Source of the DNA: Chinchilla lanigera
Lineage: Eukaryota; Chordata; Mammalia; Rodentia; Chinchillidae
Assembly: GCF_000276665.1 (NCBI RefSeq)
Contig: NW_004955429.1
Location: 3,138,852-3,202,851, forward strand
Reading direction: 5' to 3'
Length of the DNA stretch: 64,000 nucleotides
Shown: positions 13,406 to 26,600 of the stretch, in pieces
Layout: each line of letters starts with the position of its first letter
Position numbering within the stretch: the first letter of the stretch is position 1
Position numbers and translations under genes: made by a program
Notes under the pieces: model-generated
What the model saw: the letters and a program-made list of their open reading frames with translations, nothing else
The model's database searches: none
What the model was told of the DNA's origin: nothing

Positions 13406-13451
<46 letters not shown>
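13406..13451. repeat. TG dinucleotide microsatellite
   Basis: An uninterrupted (TG)23 run lies inside GAD2 intron 7. Confidence 0.98.
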
Positions 13452-13452
<1 letters not shown>

Positions 13453-14854
13453 CCAATGAGAAGAGATACATGGAGATCATTACATAGCAGAAATTTTCAA
13501 CAACTGGAACTGGAAGCTCAATCTAAACTCAAGTTGCAGTCTGCTTCTCTGACCCTTCCCCAAGCCTTGGAGCCCCTCTCATCTCAGTGCCTGCAGCACC
13601 AACAGCATTCCTCCATCCTCCTTCTCCACACTCTCTCACACAGACACGGATTTGTACCCCCACGCACCCTAAGATCTGAGGGAAATGATAGCTTCATCAG
13701 CCTTAGAAAGATTGGCCAACTTTGTTTTTACTTCTGATTGTCAGCTAGTCTAAAACCACGTTGGGGAGGGTACTTTTTTGTTGTCGCTTAAAGAGATTTA
13801 CTTTTAGAGGTGAAACCCTCTCCAACAGTCATATGTGTAAACCATTTTCTAAAGCCATTATGAGGATCACTTCCCATAAAAGTGGGCCGGCGTTGGGAGA
13901 CAATCCCTGCTTCCAGGAGATGTGGACATAAGCCTGGCTCGGTGCATAGAAAGTAAAGTGTGTGAGTCATGGATCTGGGAAGATGCTGTTGTCTGTTAGG
14001 ATTATGAAAAGCACATTCCTAGTTTATGTGCTGTTTCATGGAAGCTATTTCTGGAAAAACTTTCTCACATGAGCAATTAAGAGGATTGTGGAACTGAGCT
14101 TATGGTTTCAGTTTCCAAAGACTTCAGCGCCACAGATGTAAATTATTGAGTGGCGATCATAACTCCCTGTAAACCTACTCATCAGGTTAATTTTTCACTC
14201 AGAAAAGAGGGTGGAACCAATTGATCTTTAAAATTCCTTGCAGTTCCCAGACCTTGTGATTTTGTGTTTTGGACGAAAGTACCCGTAGTCTCGGAACTCT
14301 TGTGGCTTAAAAACTATCTCTTGTTTCAGCTCAGTGATTTACTTACTTCTAATGCTATTCGCAGCAATATTAAGTTAGTTTTGCTCAAGCTTTACAAGAA
14401 AACAGCTATCAGAACAAAAAAAAGAATTTAATAGCTTGCCTTCCGCGTGAGCTGTGTAAAGCTCTAGCCATGTTTGAGTGGTCAGAAAAGAGGTGGGTAG
14501 CCCTGGGGTGGTGAGACAGACACAGTAAAGGATCACACAGAAAACACAAGCTGATTCTCCCCTTCCTAATGTGTGACATTTCTGGCTAGATGCCATAGAC
14601 TACACAATTTCCCAATATCGTTCCCATCTCTATAGCTCTGAACACACCAAGTTATAAACTCAGTGCTCAGAATATAAGAAGGAACAGTAACTTGACCCGC
14701 TTCAGTAGATCAGGAAATTATATTAGCACTGGAATAACCAACATGGGTAAAATGAGATCAGAGACAAGATGCCACAAGAGAACTCGGAGTAGCCAGTCAC
14801 AGGGGCCGTTCAGTCAGCCAACCTAGTTGAAGGAACAGTGCCTGAAGGTTGGGA

Positions 14855-14950
14855 AACTGAGGCTTTAAACCTGGCACTGCCATCAGCTGGCTGTGAAACC
14901 TGGGGCAAATCCTGTCCCATCTCTGTGGCTTGGCTTCTTCATCCCATAAA
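14855..14950 (+). mobile_element. MIR SINE fragment
   Basis: The phrases 'gctggctgtgaaacctggggcaa' and 'ctctgtggcttggcttcttcatc' match the MIR core. Confidence 0.7.
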
Positions 14951-15654
14951 GAAAGAAGATTGCTTTTCAAAGCTATCTAAGATTTACATAGAGCTTCCTA
15001 AGTACAGGCATTGAGGCAAGCTTTTTTTCCCCCTCAGGCTCTTTCTTCAAAAGTCTTGGACTCTGGCAACATCTCAAAGAATAGGAAGGAAGACATCTGC
15101 CACAGGTCTTCCTCAGCCATTGGGGTCCCCTCCCCTCCCTAGGTCAACGCTGTGGCCCTTCCGCCACCCTTCCATTCCTTCTGTAGGAAAGAAACCACTA
15201 CACAAACCCTGAAATGGTTTATCCTGGAGAAAAGGCATTTGAGAAAGGACTTGGGAATCTCCTGTCTTCTGTCTGAGGAGAGCTATTTCTGGAACAGGTG
15301 GAGAGGAAGTGGTTGTAAAATTAAAACAGATAAAGGGGACATATCCCCTTGGTCTGCCGCCAGAAGGAGCTGCATGAAGTGATAAATTGAACAGAATGGG
15401 CTGAGGTGTAGAGCCCAAGGAAGTGAAGATGGGGATCACGTGATGCTTTAACCTTGAGCTTCAAGGACAGGGTGTACTCTTACATCGGCCCTGAGTCATT
15501 TGAGATAAACGTTCAAAGAGACATAGGAATGTTTCAAATGAGCTCTGAAAGCCTCCTCCAACCCAGCCCTTGGGGATAATGAAGAGAGTTTCTCTTAGAC
15601 TGGAGGAGGAAGTATAATTTAGCACCATCTTCACCTTGAGAAAAAAGCTCATGA

Positions 15655-15835
15655 GTCCAGTGTGGTGGGAGCACACCTGTGATCTTAGCACTTGGGAGGC
15701 TGAGGCAGGATTGCTGTGAGTTCAAGGCCAGTCTGGGCTACATAGCCAGACCCTGATTTTTAAAAAAAGAAAGAAAAGAAAGGGAAAAGGAAAAAAATGA
15801 GAAAACAAGGAAAAAAAACAGAAACAAAACCTTTG
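15655..15835 (+). mobile_element. B1-type SINE with A-rich tail
   Basis: The element starts 'gtccagtgtggtgggagcac', continues 'gcacttgggaggctgaggcagg' and 'ttcaaggccagtctgggctacatag', and ends in an A/G-rich tail (15761-15835). It lacks the 29-bp internal duplication. Confidence 0.85.
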
Positions 15836-16034
15836 TAAATAAGAAGGGAAGAAGGATGGAGGGTAGGTATGGAAATGGGGAAAAAAAGAAGCTATATGAT
15901 ATAAAGGTACAAATTCCCCACGATGAATGTGATCATCACCTAAAATGAACCAATAAACTAAATTTTTAAAAAAGCTCTTGGCAGAAATTTGATTAGGGAA
16001 GATACAAACTGTGCAGCCGCTCAGTGAGTTCTTG

Positions 16035-16235
16035 TGTACAAAACTCGGATGCAGAATCTTTCAATTTGGTTTCAATAGCAGTGGCTGGAGCAGTGACCTC
16101 CCTGCTCTGGGAGTCAGGAAACTGGCTGGATCCTGGCTCTACCTACCTAGCTAACTTCAGGGGCTTCATGTTCAAAAACCTGACAACAGTCTCTGTTTTA
16201 CCTGCCTTACAGGGCTGTGAGAATCAAATAAATTT
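16035..16235 (+). mobile_element. MIR SINE
   Basis: The segments 'gagtcaggaaactggctggatcctggctct' and 'cagggctgtgagaatcaaataaa' match MIR in order. Confidence 0.6.
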
Positions 16236-16327
16236 ATATGTATTGGAGGTGTTTTGGATACTGTCAAATAGTAACCATATATAAGTTGATAAACTTTAGA
16301 ACAACTCATCTGTCAAAAACGGTAGGT

Positions 16328-16425
16328 TTAGGGGACTGGAAGTATATAGCTCAGGGGTAAAGAAGGGCTTGGCATGCATGAGGACCTGAATTTGAGCCTT
16401 AGTGTCACCACCAAAAAAAAAAGAA
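16328..16425 (+). mobile_element. ID-type (tRNA-derived) SINE
   Basis: The text 'ggggactggaagtatatagctcagg' resembles a tRNA-Ala A box, followed by 'cttggcatgcatgaggacctg' and an A-run at 16414-16423. Confidence 0.75.
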
Positions 16426-16939
16426 ACATAAGTCTATGGTTAGAACCAACTGGTATTTTAGGAAAGATTCATAACTGAAATGATCATTCATAATTATGTT
16501 GTGGAGATAGAGGAAAGAGGATGGCTGTATAGCCAAATTGCCTTTCTTTCTTTCTCTTAGAAATGAATTGAAATCCATGCTTACAATACAAGAGGGAAAA
16601 AAGCATAGCAAAATGATTCTCAGATCACATGGGCTGGATTACACTAAGTCAATTTACATCAAGTCTGAGCTTAATGTTTTCAGGTAGAAACCAGTGATGG
16701 CTGGTAGAGTGCACAGGGCAGCTTGCTGCTGTACCAACTGCATTTTAACTTGAAATAGCTTAGAAGCCCAAAGAAAAAGATTCTCAACATAAGATCATCT
16801 GAGCTTTTTGAGGTTGAAAATATAGTGACATTTAACTATCGGGTACTCTCGATACATTTTAGGGAAACAGTCACTGTGATGAAAAATTATATCTTGTAGT
16901 TTTCCCCTGGAAGAGGTGAAAAAATGAAAGTTGTGGTAC

Positions 16940-17455
16940 TAGGTAAGGTAGGCTGATTATAATAGACTCCCCAAATTCTACAGATCCTACATTCTCATCC
17001 CTGAAAGCAGTGAATATATGAGGTTACACAGCAAAAGGGGCTTGACAGGTATAATTAAATTAAAGATACTGAGATGGGAGATAATTCTGAATTACTCAAG
17101 TATGCCCAGTGTAATAATAAGGGTCTTTATATGTGAAAGAGGAGGCAGGAGATCACAGCCAGGGAAAAAAATGTGATGAGGGTGGGGAGTTGATTTTAAG
17201 ATTGGAAATGCTCTTCGGGTGGGCTGGAAGATGGAGGAAGGTGCCATAAGCCAAGAGATGTAGGCAGGCTCTAGAAGCTGGAGAAGACAAGGAAAGACAC
17301 TTTCCATGAGAGATTCCAGGAGGAGCACAGTGCTGCTGCTTCCATTTTAGATTCCTGAACTCCAGGATATAAGATAATGAATTCATGCTGTTTTAAACCA
17401 CTAAGTTTGTGCTTTACTCTAGTTGCAATAAAAGTGAAAAACAGTAGGTCAACTC
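16940..17455 (+). mobile_element. Old mammalian interspersed repeat (LTR-like), copy 1
   Basis: It contains 'gtaataataagggtctttatatg', 'gccataagccaagagatg', 'gcaggctctagaagctgga' and 'ttttaaaccactaagtttgtg'. This block order is the same as in a familiar old mammalian repeat and in the copy at 46275-46800. I did not settle the family name. Confidence 0.55.
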
Positions 17456-18704
17456 AGGCTGTGGTCTTTTGTTAAATTTGACCCCTCTAAGTTGACGAGG
17501 AGTATTTTACAACTAGCAAAACTCCAAAATATAGCCCAAAACAAGATGCTCAGAACAGTTTTCTCCCCAAATAATCTTTAGTTTCCTTTCATTCCATGGC
17601 TACTGCTATAGTAGTGAGCCATAGCCAGTGGTTTCCAATCTGTATTTGCCTTTGCTTACTTTTTATAAATACACAGGAATATGCATCCTACTTAAATAGG
17701 AAAAAGAAAAAGTCTATGAGATCTGAGACCCAGTATGTTTCCTGATTTTCCCAATTGATGTCTTTTTATAGGATCCCTTAGTTTCCAAACAGACCCTTCT
17801 TTTCCCTCCCCATCTCCTATCTCCCCTGCTGTCAGAGGGCTTCCTGGGTTTCTTTGAGGTACTTATTTTCCAGACCCTCTGAGACAGAGATCATGAAGTA
17901 ACAGCCTTCTGAATGACATGGCAGGTAATGTTCATCTGACATCTGTCAAGGCCCAGAGAGCTCTGGCTGCCTTCAGGGTGGGTGGCAGGAGGAACTAGAA
18001 CCAAGGCGCTGCACATAGGGCTGCAGGATGGCTAGGGCTCATTTGCTGCCTTACCCCAGCAGGAGAGAGAAGCTGGTAAAACTGTGTGATTAGGTGAGCA
18101 GGTTGGGCTACTTGTTTTCAGTGTTTGAGTAGTACTAGGAGGAACTGCACAAGTTCTTTGAAAACCAAGGAAAAGTATCAGGCTCTATGCACTGTGCTCA
18201 ACAAAGAAGACCAGAGCTCTCGGCCTTGGCCTGGCCAGCACCTTGGGGAAAGCCAGGAATCTGTGCTCCCTTGAGACAAATCTGCGCCCAAAGTCCAAAT
18301 ACTAATGTTAAATGGCTCAAGGAACTGCGATGGTAGAATATCTATCTGATCATTTGACTGAATTTTTAATCAGAAGGATCTATCAACAGGGAACTGTAGA
18401 CTCTTAGGAACCATGGCACTGGGGGGCCACTCTGCATTCTTGCTTCCTCCCATCCCCCAGCACACAACCCCATTACCGAGTCGCGAAGGGTGGGAACTAG
18501 AAGGGAAATCGTTCTGCTTCTTCTCTGAGGTGTTCCTGAATCTCAAACAAGGGAAGCTCTGCACTGGACCGCTCGGCTGTTCCCTCACTTCCTGGTCTCC
18601 CAAGAAGGGTCTTTTAGAAAGAGAACCTCTGAGGATAAAACATTTCCGGCCTCTGAGGCTTCATCGCATATAACCGTAAACTCGGAAAGGAGGGAAACAC
18701 TTAC

Positions 18705-18820
18705 GTGCTCCGATGTGAAGGCGATGAGCCTGGGGACAGCAGTCATGCCTTTCTCCTTGACCTCTGGGAACATCTTGTAGCGCGCGATCAGCATGGCGTA
18801 CATGTTGGATATGGCGCCAC
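18705..18820 (-). CDS. GAD2: GAD2 exon 7
   Basis: This 116-nt exon has acceptor CCCTCCAG|GT and donor CAC|GTAAGT. The split Gly codon from exon 6 is completed by GT. Then 38 codons run [18 protein letters not shown] to [10 protein letters not shown], about residues 243-280. It belongs to the PLP-dependent decarboxylase domain; the GAISN segment lies by the cofactor pocket in this family. Small changes from human as I know it (AML for AMM, ARY for ARF, TAV for AAL) are conservative. Frame is intact. Confidence 0.98.
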
Positions 18821-19099
18821 CTGGAGGGCACAGCCACACAGTTACTGCTCCTACTTGTGATCAACGTTTCACCGGCAAGCAGCCTTATTTCCACTGATTC
18901 GTAGCCCTTCTTGGACACAGGAGAAAATCTTATTGGTTGTCCTTTGAAAAGAACCCCTGGGTTCAGAGGCTCTACCCGAGACAGTCCAGAGGAGGCACAG
19001 ACGACAGGATGGAGACCACCTCCCAACCTCACCTCAGACACTAAGGGGAACTGCCATTAATTCTGCCCTTACCTGGAGAGCTTTGGAGAAAATGTTTAT

Positions 19100-19290
19100 G
19101 TTGGGTGTGGTGGGACATGCCCGTAATCCCAACGCTCTGGGAAGCTGAGGTTAAGGACTGCAAGTTTAAGTCCAGCTTGGGCAATTTAGCAAGCTCCTGC
19201 CCCACTCCCCTGCTCCCCCACCAAATCTGGGGATGTAGCTCAGGGCAAAGGCCCTGGGTTTAAGTCCCATTACTGAAAAAACAAATGACC
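19100..19290 (+). mobile_element. B1-dID composite SINE
   Basis: The left half is B1-like ('gttgggtgtggtgggacatg', 'gctctgggaagctgagg'). The right half is ID-like ('ggggatgtagctcagggc', 'ccctgggtttaagtccc') with a short A-tail. This dimer type is known from squirrel-, dormouse- and beaver-related rodents. Confidence 0.8.
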
Positions 19291-20147
19291 CTCGAAATTT
19301 GTCCTTTCTTCCTGGTTTTTGAGCCCACGTGGTCATTCTGCATAAAGCTTGTAAGATCCTGGCTCTATCCTGTGGGCAGTTGGTTATTTCTTTTCATTTC
19401 GATTCCCACAATGCCTTGTACTTGAGTAGAGGTAAATACAATGCTGGTAATGATCTAGTCTGTTAATCAATCAAAAATTTTTATAAAATGAAAGATAAAC
19501 AGTTCATTGCATCATACTCCCAAAACTTCTGTTCATTCCTCAAAATAGTTCTTTCCTGCTAAAGACACCAATGAATCAAAATTGTTTTAGTTAACAAAAT
19601 CTTCAAAATTACAGGAAAGCATTCAACTAAGAAAACTTTAATCCCATGTGGAAATACGTTTCCTGTGTTGTCTTGAGACTGCCCGGGATGCTATTTGATA
19701 AGGTTTGTGGATTCTGGGTTTTATTTGTTTTGTTTTGTTTGTTGTAGTGCTGGGGATTGAAGGGTCTATGTCTTACAAGTTGGGTTTCATTTGACAAGCA
19801 GAACAGCGAACTTTCTCTAAGATTGTGGGGGAAGCTTAGGATTTTTGGTCTCCAGGAAAAAGACTATTATCATCAGTACAAACGGTGCTATTGGCATGGA
19901 AGATGTGAGACCATGAGCCATAGTGAAGGTATACCCTCTCCCTGAGACATACGTGGGGCCAGCCGTGATGTGAGTACTCTGAGTTACCTTTTCTCCTGGT
20001 AGCTGAGGAGCAAGAGGGAGGTGTGCCAAGCTGGGTGCCCACATGGGGTTATGACCTTTGCCTCAGGAGCACTGAGCTCCGATCCAGTCAGGCCACATGG
20101 CACAGAGCAATTATCACCCAGATCTTGGCTTCCTCCTCAGTCAGAAT

Positions 20148-20270
20148 GAGGGCAGTTCTTTTTTTTGGGGGGGTTTTTCTCCAGTACCGGGAACCGAACT
20201 CACGACCTTGCACTTGCCAAGCAGGCGCTTTTGCCACTGAGCTAAATCCCCAGCCCCGAGGGCAGTTCTT
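20148..20270 (-). mobile_element. ID SINE with perfect 13-bp target-site duplication
   Basis: The body (20161-20257) reads on the minus strand as a tRNA-derived unit beginning GGGGCTGGGGATTTAGCTCA and ending in an A/C-rich tail. It is flanked by identical GAGGGCAGTTCTT at 20148-20160 and 20258-20270. The perfect duplication implies a recent insertion. Confidence 0.95.
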
Positions 20271-21649
20271 AACTCTGTGGACCCTTAGACACAGGACAAG
20301 CAGAATCCAGGTCAAGCTCATTCTGAGCACATATCTGAAAGTCTGGCAACAGAATCTTGGACAAGGGGTCAGATTTTAAAGAAACTTTCACTCTAGCTCA
20401 TGGCTTCTGAATCTTGGCACTCACTGACCCTTTGGGCTACATAATTCTTCATGGTGTGGGCTTATAGGGTATCTGCTATCATCCCTGGTCTCTAGCCACC
20501 AGTTGCAAGCAGCATTCTCCTTCCTAGTATGTCAAGCAAAAATGTCTACAGACATTGCCAAGTGTTTGGGGATGGGGCGGGTCAGCAAAATGGCTCCCAC
20601 TTCAGAGCTGCAGCTCTGCAGGTTCTTCTTAAAGAGGCTGGAGGTGGAAGGATGGAGAAAAGGAAGGGGAAGGCATACCAAAGAAAGTGCTCCTTATACT
20701 GCAGTTATCTAAGATGTTTCCATCCTTTCCCTCCTATGCCTTGTTTGTAACCCAGGTGTCCTCCAGCTAAAGGCTGGGAAGCCCTGAGCAGGAAGAGAAG
20801 GCTCTGGTACTGGACAGGGCAGACTGATCTGTGCTACCCAGGCACGAGGACAGATAAAGAAACCCTACATGCTCTTAGTTCTCATGAGGTGAAAGGTTTG
20901 TGACTACGCCAAGCTTTCCCCCTTCTCCCTGCTAGTCCTTATCCTTCATAACCCACTGAACAGGAAGGAGTGCTGTGCTTCTGAGGTGTGGGTGACATCG
21001 CATAAACATGATGTCCTAGGAGTCCTGAAGCACGCATGAAGCCTCTGGATGTTACAGATGGGGGTGTAAGGCAAACTGAGCCACGCTCTGTAGTCAAGTC
21101 ACAGACTTCACTCTTTGCATTTAGTCTTGGGGAATGAGACTCATAGATGACAGGGATGTGATGTCTAGCAAAGCATCTATCAGCAAATAACCACGTTAGG
21201 CGTCACTTCTCTTCTGCAGTACCTTATAGAAAGTTGAGAGAAAACACATAGGCAGTTGGCTTCTTTGCTGCCGCCTCTGATTTAGGAATATCTACATTAC
21301 AGTGTAGCGTGATACCTACAGTTTCCATCTTGGAGGGAGAGCACATGGATTTTTAGGCTCAAGAGAAGGAACTCCATGATCAAGCATCAGTTTTTTTCTG
21401 CCTGCTGACTCTCCATCATGCTTGAGGCATAACCTTTAAGAGGATTCTTCTCTGGGTCTATGTTTTTTAGGCCATGCAGGTTCCAAGGCTAAACAGGTTA
21501 ATGATGCCTGGGCCCTAGTCAGGTTAGTCAGATTTTCAGAGTCAAAATGTACAACACTTCCCTCCCTTCCTGGGAACTGTTAAACTAGATGAGGGTGGTG
21601 TATCTCAGGGACAGCTCGTTCTTACAAGCAGCCATGAAAGCAGGTAGGC

Positions 21650-21671
21650 GGGGGTGGGGGGTGGGGGGTGG
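21650..21671 (+). repeat. G-rich run, possible quadruplex
   Basis: Runs of five, six, six and two G separated by single T residues. The G-rich strand is opposite to the GAD2 coding strand. Confidence 0.6.
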
Positions 21672-22924
21672 TAAAGGTAGGAATGATGTTGCTTTCCCAG
21701 CCTTACCTAGTTCCTCATAGAAAATCCTCCAAGCCATCGATTTCAGGCAATAATGACAAAGTTAAAAACTTAGCCTGAAGGAAAATTGCTAAATTTCCTA
21801 AAATATAGAAGCTAGCCTAAAGTTCAACACAGCTGGTGTTCAATGACTTTTGAAAAAAAGGCTAATTTTCTTTTCCACTTCACTAACACTTTTCCCTTTA
21901 GAACCTGAAAAAAAATGTGCTATGGATTTAAAAGCATAAAAGAAAACAGCAGATCCGAGCTTGCAGGCAAGCGTGCTTAACATAAGCCCTGAACTGAAGC
22001 CACTGTCACTTATTTGTCACTTCTTCTTTCCTTTTTTCTTTTTCTCCTCTCTCATCATCCACTTGGCTTTGTAGAGTTGCTAACACAGTGGCAGGTGTGG
22101 CGCTGGGCATGTGATGACCACCTCTGCTGTGGCTGATTAGGTGATGGTCTCCTCACTTGTATTTTTTCTGGGTCAATGACTCTCTCTCCCTCTGCCTCCC
22201 TAACGTCAATGTCTTCTCTGCGTCAAACCAAGGTCACCTATGAGGCCAGGGCACAGCTTTTTGTTCCATGTAGATTCTCTGGGCTGGGAGAGGTGCAAAT
22301 AATGGAGCGTAGGATGGAATGGCTGGTAATAAAAGGCAAGATGGAAAAGATTGAATGAAATGATAAAGAAGGGAAGGAATGAGAAATCTCCTGAAGAAAT
22401 CACCACTCCCTCTTTTCAGTTCTAAGAAATTATCTCCCCAGTACTCACCGCCCTCCTTGGTGTGAGTGTAAATCGGCTTTGTTATTTTATAGACCAGAGC
22501 CATACATACATTCTTACTGAGTCTGTGTGCCTTGTGATGTACCCTTGAAGAGTGAATGTTTTATTAAATGAGGCTACCCTTTTCCTCTCACTAGTTCTAG
22601 GAATAAATTACAGCCTGAAATTCCTCATTAGGAATCTTTGTCTATATAGCCTATGTATAGGATCCCAGAAGTACTAAGTAAATGCCATCTATTTATGCTC
22701 CTCTAGGACACAAATAACTAATGTTTGAGCTTGGGATAGTTAGATTGGAGGCCTATCCATGGTCAGGTACCCTTAGCCACTCTCATTTTTTTGATCAGTA
22801 CAGAGCCTATGTAACTTAATCTGAAATATAGCTAGATACTTAATTTTCTTAGGTTCATAACAAGGCATATCATACACATAAAAAAAAAAACCACACACAC
22901 AGAAAGGTTGAAATATCACTGTAC

Positions 22925-23037
22925 CAGGAGAAAATATCCCATCACCAGAGCCTCCAGGCCAGCCAACGATTTCTCTCATTTTCTTCAGTGTGACATATTC
23001 CAAAAGCACGAACACTGGAGCTATCTCATAGGTGAAC
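22925..23037 (-). CDS. GAD2: GAD2 exon 6
   Basis: This 113-nt exon starts ACTTCAG|G, which completes the split Met codon from exon 5. It encodes 37 codons from [19 protein letters not shown] to GSGDGIFSP and leaves one G of the next Gly codon before GTACAG. Residues are about 205-241. The FTYEIAPVF segment and the GWPGGSGDG loop are hallmarks of GAD65/67. The only difference I see from human as I know it is V for I before GWPGG. Confidence 0.98.
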
Positions 23038-23557
23038 CTGAAGTGTAGAAATGGCCACAGTTTATGTGACTCAAAGGAGTAATTTGTCACTACTATGTAG
23101 AATGATTTCTTTTCTCAGAACTTATGCTCACAGATGTTATGATAATTATATTAGATAGAGGGATTCCTAAAAGATATTCCAAAAGGCTTACTCATTTTCT
23201 AGAGTCAAGAGCTTTAGTTATTAGCATAGTGGTTTATCATATTCAATAAACAGCATTCTAGGGTAATGCTAGGTAAAAGACAACATCTGGTTCAATTTCC
23301 CCTTTGTATTATACATCATTATGAATCCAAAATGCCCAAAGAGACTCTTTTGTATTTTAAAACTTTTGTATAATTTAACTGCATCAAAAATATGTCTATT
23401 TTCTATTAAACAAGAGTGACCACTCAGATAATTTTGAATTTGAAGTCATTATTTTAGGAGCTACTTAATTAAAATAGATTTTCACATAAGAGGTAAACAT
23501 TACACAATCTCACTAATAATTATCCTGGCTTATCCAAAAACATATTTAGCTACTTAC
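23038..23557 (-). other. GAD2: GAD2 intron 5
   Basis: A short 520-bp intron, GTAAGTAG to CTACACTTCAG. AT-rich, no repeat or extra exon seen. Confidence 0.95.
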
Positions 23558-23648
23558 ATGTTAGTGTTTGCTGTTGATGTCAGCCAGTCTGCGGCCAATC
23601 CAACCATATCCAGTCCAGTGGAAAGTTGATTGAAATACCGAGGATGCC
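23558..23648 (-). CDS. GAD2: GAD2 exon 5
   Basis: This 91-nt exon has acceptor TTCGTTCAG|GG and donor AT|GTAAGT. GG completes the split Gly codon from exon 4; 29 codons [16 protein letters not shown] to TSTANTN follow, and AT is left for the Met shared with exon 6 (about residues 174-204). The HPRYFNQL motif is a signature of the GAD family near the substrate entry of the decarboxylase domain. Identity to human GAD65 is complete by eye. Confidence 0.98.
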
Positions 23649-26600
23649 CTGAACGAAATAGAACACCAGAATCAGGATTGCATCAGTGAAAATGTATGCT
23701 TCTCACCCATATGATTTTTCTAGCCTAAGAACCTTGAAAGACCCTTCAGGAACAGGAAATGTACATTCAGAAACCAAACATATACAAAACATACTGCATA
23801 AGAACACATCCTCACACTCGAAGAACACTGCATCTAACCACGGAGGCATTTTAAAAACACACTCTAAAAATGTTCCTTTAAACATGGACTATAAAAAAAT
23901 AAGAAAATTGGCTTGCAAACTGGACAGTAGATCATATCGTACCATGCTTTTAATATATTTGCAAACTAAAGTGCTATTGTAACCCTAAAGAATTGGAAGA
24001 CAAGTTGTATTCATGCTGTTAAAAGTCCTTCTTTGTTGAGTTGTTCTGAGAATCAGTCATCCCGTGACATCGGCCAGGCATGCCAACATTCATAATAATA
24101 TCAGTGACAAATGGCTGGTGATTACAAAAGACAGGGCAAAAATGAGAAAATAGGACACTCTGCTGAGTGATTTGCCCTGGAGTCAAAAAGGTGATGAGTG
24201 TCTAAAGATGGCATGGACAAAGCTAATTCTTATCCATTCTTTTCCATCTGAATATCTGATGATAAACAACAGCGCTCTCTCACAGTTGAGATTTAAAATA
24301 AAGCTGAACTCTGTCAATGTTACCGTCTTGTCAACAAGATACATGAAAATATATTCAATGGACTGATTGGCCCATTAACAAGGCTTATCTAATTAACTTC
24401 TGGATTTCTCTAAAATTCTCTAAATGGATTGACATCCACATACTCCTGGGACTGCTATTTAAAATGTGATTATAAATATCTCATTAGAATTATGTCTCCT
24501 CATCTTGTCTCATAAAAGCCTATCAATAAATCTGGACTTTGCTTAGCAACAAAATTTTTTTGGGAGATGGACAATTATGGAAATAGCATCTGATAAAAGG
24601 TACCTGTCACTTTTACTGGATGCCTGTGTGAAGCCTGAGGATGTGATTGTCTCTCATCACCAGCAGGGCAAGACAAGATAAAGGAAGGCAATGGGGAAAG
24701 CAGGGAAAAAAATCAACACACGGCTCATCTTCTAGACTGGAGCGCTCTCTTATCAGCTCCAAGCATGTGGCTGGAGAGTTGACACTGGGAAAAGATAGGC
24801 GCTGAGGAGGAGCACATTTTGGAGGTCTGGGATCAGATCTGTGCATGTCTTGTCCCTTCTACAGCATTGTTTTTTTTTTTTACTTCCTTTATAGCCTCAC
24901 ATGAGGGCTATCTTTTCTGCCCTTTTCCAGGCCCTCTGATGCTAAGTCTATCAGCTCACCCATTCAAGAAAAGCATAAAGTCCTTCTATGCCACCACGCT
25001 GACATCTGGATAATCCCCCATTCCTCTCTGCCTCATTGACTCCTCATTTCATTAGTGCTCCCAGCTGAAACCGCCGCCAACTTCTCCTTCCTGATGCCTC
25101 TTCATTTGTGTCCCTAAGCCATTTTTTAAAGTGAGGAAATTAATAAGGATCAGCAAATCTATCCATTAATCTACCCCCTCCTCCAACTCATGCGTTTTTC
25201 TGGATGAACCTGGTGCCTAGTATCACACAGTGTTTACTTTATGCAACCTTTGGCATGAAAAGCTCTGCCAATTCCAAGGTTTGTGCTGTGGGAGGGATTC
25301 GAAGGTGTGTACTGTGCCCCAGGACGTCAGAGGGCTGACTCATTCTGATGAGCACTTTTGGTAAACAGAGAAAACAAGTTTGATGCTTCAGTTGCTGGGT
25401 TTCTCTCTATACATATGCATTTGAACTGGATTGGCTATTTCACCTCGATGTCTTCTGCCTCAAAGTTTTTCTTCCCTGTTAACAAAGTGAAAATGTGGAG
25501 GGGTAGTTGGACAGGTCAGAACAGCATGCCCTTTTGGTTTGGCAGAAATGTTCCCCTAGTCACATTTGCTGTCCACCAGTGGCCCCTACAGGCTGTCCAG
25601 GCAGGGCTCCTGGAAAGAGTGAGACCTGTCTGTGAGCCCGAGAGAGCTGTACCAGCAGCCGTGGGCACCCCAGGGAAGAACATGTGAGCTGCGTTCATTG
25701 TGCCGTGCAGAAGAATGGCTGGTCAAGCACAGTCTGCCCAGCCAGAGGGACAGCAGTTGGAGACAGGAGACCAGGGCTGCCCTAGGCACTGGAACCGTCC
25801 CCGAAGATCAGCAAATGATCACGGGAGGGTGTGCAGACTCTGTGAATGGAATAGCCAGTCTCTGGCAACTCTGACTTGATGCTCACAAGCAGCTGAGGAG
25901 GGGCCGGAAGCAGTTGCAACTGAACGATTCTTTATATATTGGCAATCTACACAACGACGGCTTCATTTATCAATGCTGTAATTCTCTTTGATGATTAGAG
26001 ATTTAAGACTACATTAATCCCTACCCGCCCCCGCCCCCCCAGCCATCCAATCCAAGCACCAGGTAATCTAATTAACCCTGCAAATGCTGTCAAAATCTTA
26101 CCATTCCCTGAAGTTTCCTGTTCCAATATTTCTTTAAAAAGCAATTTTAGTAATGCCTGAAGGCTGTTTTATAGTAGTCCCCCACACCCCCACTTCCAAG
26201 TGTGGAGTACAAGTGGAAATTAGGTTAAGGACTCTCTGGGATACAAGTGATAAGTAGGATTTTATAAAAGAATCTCCCAAGGATAGTAAAAATATAGGAT
26301 GGCCCAGGGAGAGTAATTACTTCAACAGATCCTAAACGGCAATAGTTGACAAACATGGCAGCATAACAATCTATAAACTTGTGAGCTGAGGAGGAAAGGT
26401 GCTTGCTGCTAACTTTCTGAAATGCTATTTGGAGAAAGAAAGCTAGAAGAGTAAATGCATTATAAATAATATTGAGATGTTAAAAATATTAAGATGATTT
26501 ACTTAGAAGTCCAATTTAATCCATCAGATTTTTAGCTGAACTTTAAATAAAATGCACTAGACCAACGCTTGACTAAGTTTCACAAGCATTATGGCAAAAT

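Larger units (their letters stand above)
8545..18704 (-). other. GAD2: GAD2 intron 7
   Basis: This 10.2-kb intron runs from GTAAGT after exon 7 to TTTACAG before exon 8. It contains a minus-strand L1 remnant (~8985-9720) broken by a B1 (9434-9532), further B1 copies (9750-9872, 12895-13048, 15655-15835), a TG microsatellite (13406-13451), MIRs (~14855-14950, ~16035-16235), an ID SINE (16328-16425) and an old repeat (~16940-17455). I see no coding exon or RNA gene elsewhere in it. Confidence 0.9.
18821..22924 (-). other. GAD2: GAD2 intron 6
   Basis: The 4.1-kb intron begins GTACAG on the minus strand and ends CCCTCCAG. It holds a B1-ID dimer (19100-19290), a young ID SINE with perfect target-site duplication (20148-20270) and a G-rich run (21650-21671). 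I see no further exon. Confidence 0.9.

Noticed and set aside
13406..13451. TG repeat as a special regulatory element
   Set aside because: An ordinary microsatellite; nothing around it suggests more.
18661..19041. 126-codon minus ORF across GAD2 exon 7
   Set aside because: It is a different frame from the GAD65 reading frame; the exon's true product is shown by the GAISNMYAM frame.
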